64,000 nt of DNA from Maylandia zebra. Its lineage: Eukaryota > Chordata > Actinopteri > Cichliformes > Cichlidae. The notes under the pieces are model-generated. The model was not told the origin of the DNA and did not search any database. It was given only the letters and a program-made list of their open reading frames with translations. The position numbers and the translations under genes are program-made. Positions 61,701-64,000 of this stretch are shown here, one piece after another. Location of the stretch: positions 20,888,033-20,952,032 of the forward strand of contig NC_135170.1 of the NCBI RefSeq assembly GCF_041146795.1. Direction: 5' to 3'. The number at the start of each line of letters is the position of its first letter. The stretch's first letter is position 1.

Positions 61701-64000
61701 TAATGGTGCTAATGTAATGCTTTGCTGTCAAACGTAAAAGTGGAGACGCTCGTGAACACCCCAGAAGCCACTGAAATCACTCTGAATGACTTTTATTCAA
61801 CTACACTTCACGCACAGGTGTAGGTAAAAGGCAGACTCGTTTGCATCAGCCATGCAAATTAAAATGAGCGCGATACTCCAGCAGAAGTTAAGGTGATCTG
61901 TTTCCAGCAGTATCGGAGCAGTCGTGTAATACTGCGAGTGATTGGGGCTGAAATTCCGTTTAGTCACCTGTTTTCTGCTGTGGAGCAAACACTGGTTTAT
62001 CAAGAGACCAGTCTATAAGCGCGGGAACAAAGGTGGGCCCCGACCTTTTACGCGAGAGCCCAGTGTCACCAAAGCTCGGGCCATCACCCCACATCAGACT
62101 AGCTGACTAAGTTATTTAAAAGTAGAAGTTCTCTTTTTGTTTGCTATCCCTCTCCGTGAATCAGCACAGTTGTAGATGTGCACAGTGGAGCTTTCTAACG
62201 GCGCTGTGCAAATATAGGTCACACACGCTGAGATAGTCAAACCAGTGCCATGTTCCCTGGGCTCGGTGCTGTTAATTTGACAAACGAGAAAGGGGTTGCT
62301 GTGCAGCTTTTACTCTACCTGTGACAACTTTAAAGCAGTCGAATCAGCTCCCACAGCCCCTGATTCGACCCCATCCCCCCAGAAATCACCACGATAGCCT
62401 TTTATAGCTTGAAATATTGGCCGTATCCACATAAAGACAATTTAAATCAAGCGGCATAAACCACATGAGCAGTGAGCATGTTTTCTGGGCTGTAAATGTC
62501 ATCCACGTTTAGTCAGCTGATTTATATGGACTTTATTAGTGCACAAAAGTACAGTTTTTGTGCGTAAATTGTGATCGCAACAAACCGTAATCAGCAAAAA
62601 CGGCAAATTTCGTTTGTGTGCGATGAGCCGATGCTGCCATAAAGAAACTAACAAGCCAAAAAAGCCCAAGCTTTTCTCGCTTCAAAAAAAAATTCAGCAC
62701 CACAAGGGTTAAAACGAAGCCTCTAAGCAGAGCGGCAGCGGACAGCCTATTAAATACAGGCACGATATATCTCTGCCCTGCCATATAAGGTAATGGCGCA
62801 AAAGCGCCGAAATATCGCATTTTACACTCTTTAATTCCCGAGTTTGAGCCCTGAAATGTGTGCTGGAGGGGGTTAAGAGCCAACCCGTCACAAACAAGCT
62901 CGATTAAAGCCAACTATTTATGCGCTATTCCCGTTTTTTCTCCATGCCCTTCATCCGCGGCCAGGGAGCGTATACGCCCTGCTTCCCTAGCAACAGCACG
63001 AAAGGGGAGAGAGAGGCAGAGACACAGAGGGGGGGAGAGAGAGTGAGAATTTAAGTTTGTGACAAACAAACAAAGGTCGTGACAAGAAGAATACGTTGTT
63101 AATCTTTTCTGTCGAATCGAAAAGCGCCTTCAAAATCGTCGAGCTCCAAACTGCACAGACCAAAGGGGGAAAAAAAGCACAAATCTGGGAGCTGTACAGT
63201 CTTCACAGTCAGCTCTGTTTACTCAACAGAAACCCAAAATACAAATTATCTATCATTTTATGTTTGTACCGGCGGGAGGGACGCCTGATGTCTGCGTCAA
63301 GACAAAGACATTCATTTAGAAAATCCTCTGACTCTGCTTGTCGGGGAGATCTGATCACAGCGCAACATCATGTAACCTGAATATATTTCACAATGAGTCT
63401 GCAATCAGTGGGCTTCATCTCAGTGGGATTTAATAATCGCGCATTATTCTGAATTAAAACACTGTTGCCAACACCAGGAATGACACTTTTATTATTTTTA
63501 CAGATGTGTGAGGATTCTTTTCTTTCTTTTAGATTTTTTCCCCTCCCACACGAGCTTGAGCTCACTTTATGTGGACCGGTGTGAATGTTTTATCACACCT
63601 GCGATTTCCATTTGTCCCGAAGCACCGTGGTAATTTTTCTGATCACTTTGGAAAGTCATCACATGTAGATCGAATCGTTTACAGCGCCACAGCTGCGTGT
63701 TCTTGTTTGGAAATGAGAAGGTTTCTGGTGTTCCACTCGCTCCCCGTGCCCTCTCAGGAATGCGCTCAGGTGAGCTCATGCCCTGTTGCACTTGTTCACC
63801 TGTGACTTTTCAGAACGAGATAAACGTCGCTCCGTGGAAATCGACCAGATTTCGAGGGCAGATTCGATTGCCGACAGTGAGAAAAAGAGAGAGACTCAGA
63901 GAGAGGGAGACTAAAAAACACACACACACAAAATACACAAAAAAGTGAGCGAGTATTTTATCAAAGGAAGGGCAATCAAAATCTACCGATGCCGATTCAG
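61701..64000. other. Region upstream of cbx4
   Basis: No gene supported. Mostly non-repetitive, with purine-rich simple tracts at about 63000-63048 and 63880-63920. The palindrome-containing segment GGCGCAAAAGCGCC near 62793 and surrounding unique sequence may be regulatory. The window ends here. Confidence 0.5.

Noticed and set aside
62536-62913. 125-codon open frame on the minus strand upstream of cbx4
   Set aside because: No family motif, no splice context, composition like its surroundings; most likely chance.

Overview
The window is nuclear DNA from a teleost fish, most likely a percomorph. Evidence: short GT-AG exons of vertebrate genes, abundant microsatellites, Tc1-like, hAT and LINE debris of the kinds common in fish, and teleost-type SINE tails. 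Five vertebrate genes can be read exon by exon with consistent splice phases. No bacterial, organellar or viral gene is visible.

Layout. (1) 632-2281, plus strand: the last four coding exons of slc5a11 (sodium/myo-inositol cotransporter 2); the 5' part lies outside the window. (2) 3541-27476, minus strand, convergent with slc5a11: the complete coding region of arhgap17 (RICH1), 20 exons and 884 codons, with BAR, RhoGAP and proline-rich parts. Its introns carry most of the transposon remains, including a clean 1.24 kb non-autonomous hAT element with target duplication, two Tc1-like relics and a LINE fragment. (3) 27.9-31.9 kb: intergenic. (4) 32539-35759, minus: metrn (meteorin), 4 exons, 290 aa. 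(5) 38654-41091, minus: cbx8, 5 exons, 342 aa. (6) 42.16-45.29 kb: a second, partial copy of the cbx8 locus holding exons 4 and 5 only. It was inserted just upstream of the cbx8 promoter in the same orientation, is bracketed by a ~73 bp direct repeat, and was later hit by two LINE/SINE-tail insertions. (7) 45.3-49.8 kb: intergenic, with simple repeats and a ~111 bp tandem repeat. (8) about 50389-53100, minus: a terminal coding exon resembling a teleost-specific SAMD3-like multigene family, probably with a non-coding first exon at 53.04-53.1 kb; inverted repeats lie between them. (9) 55607-61291, minus: cbx4, 5 exons, 548 aa, with its promoter region running to the window end.

How the genes relate. 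cbx8 and cbx4 encode Polycomb (canonical PRC1) subunits: an N-terminal chromodomain reads H3K27me3 and a C-terminal Pc box binds RING1. They are neighbours in the same orientation, as in the human 17q25 CBX2-CBX8-CBX4 cluster; no cbx2 is visible here. The slc5a11-arhgap17 pair matches human 16p12, and metrn matches human 16p13, so the window joins blocks that are on two human chromosomes.

The most interesting feature is the partial cbx8 duplicate. Its two exons keep their splice sites, and a methionine inside exon 4 opens a continuous 248-codon frame through the junction to an intact Pc box. It could therefore encode a CBX8-like protein without a chromodomain, if it is transcribed. I found no convincing evidence for a wholly new biological system.
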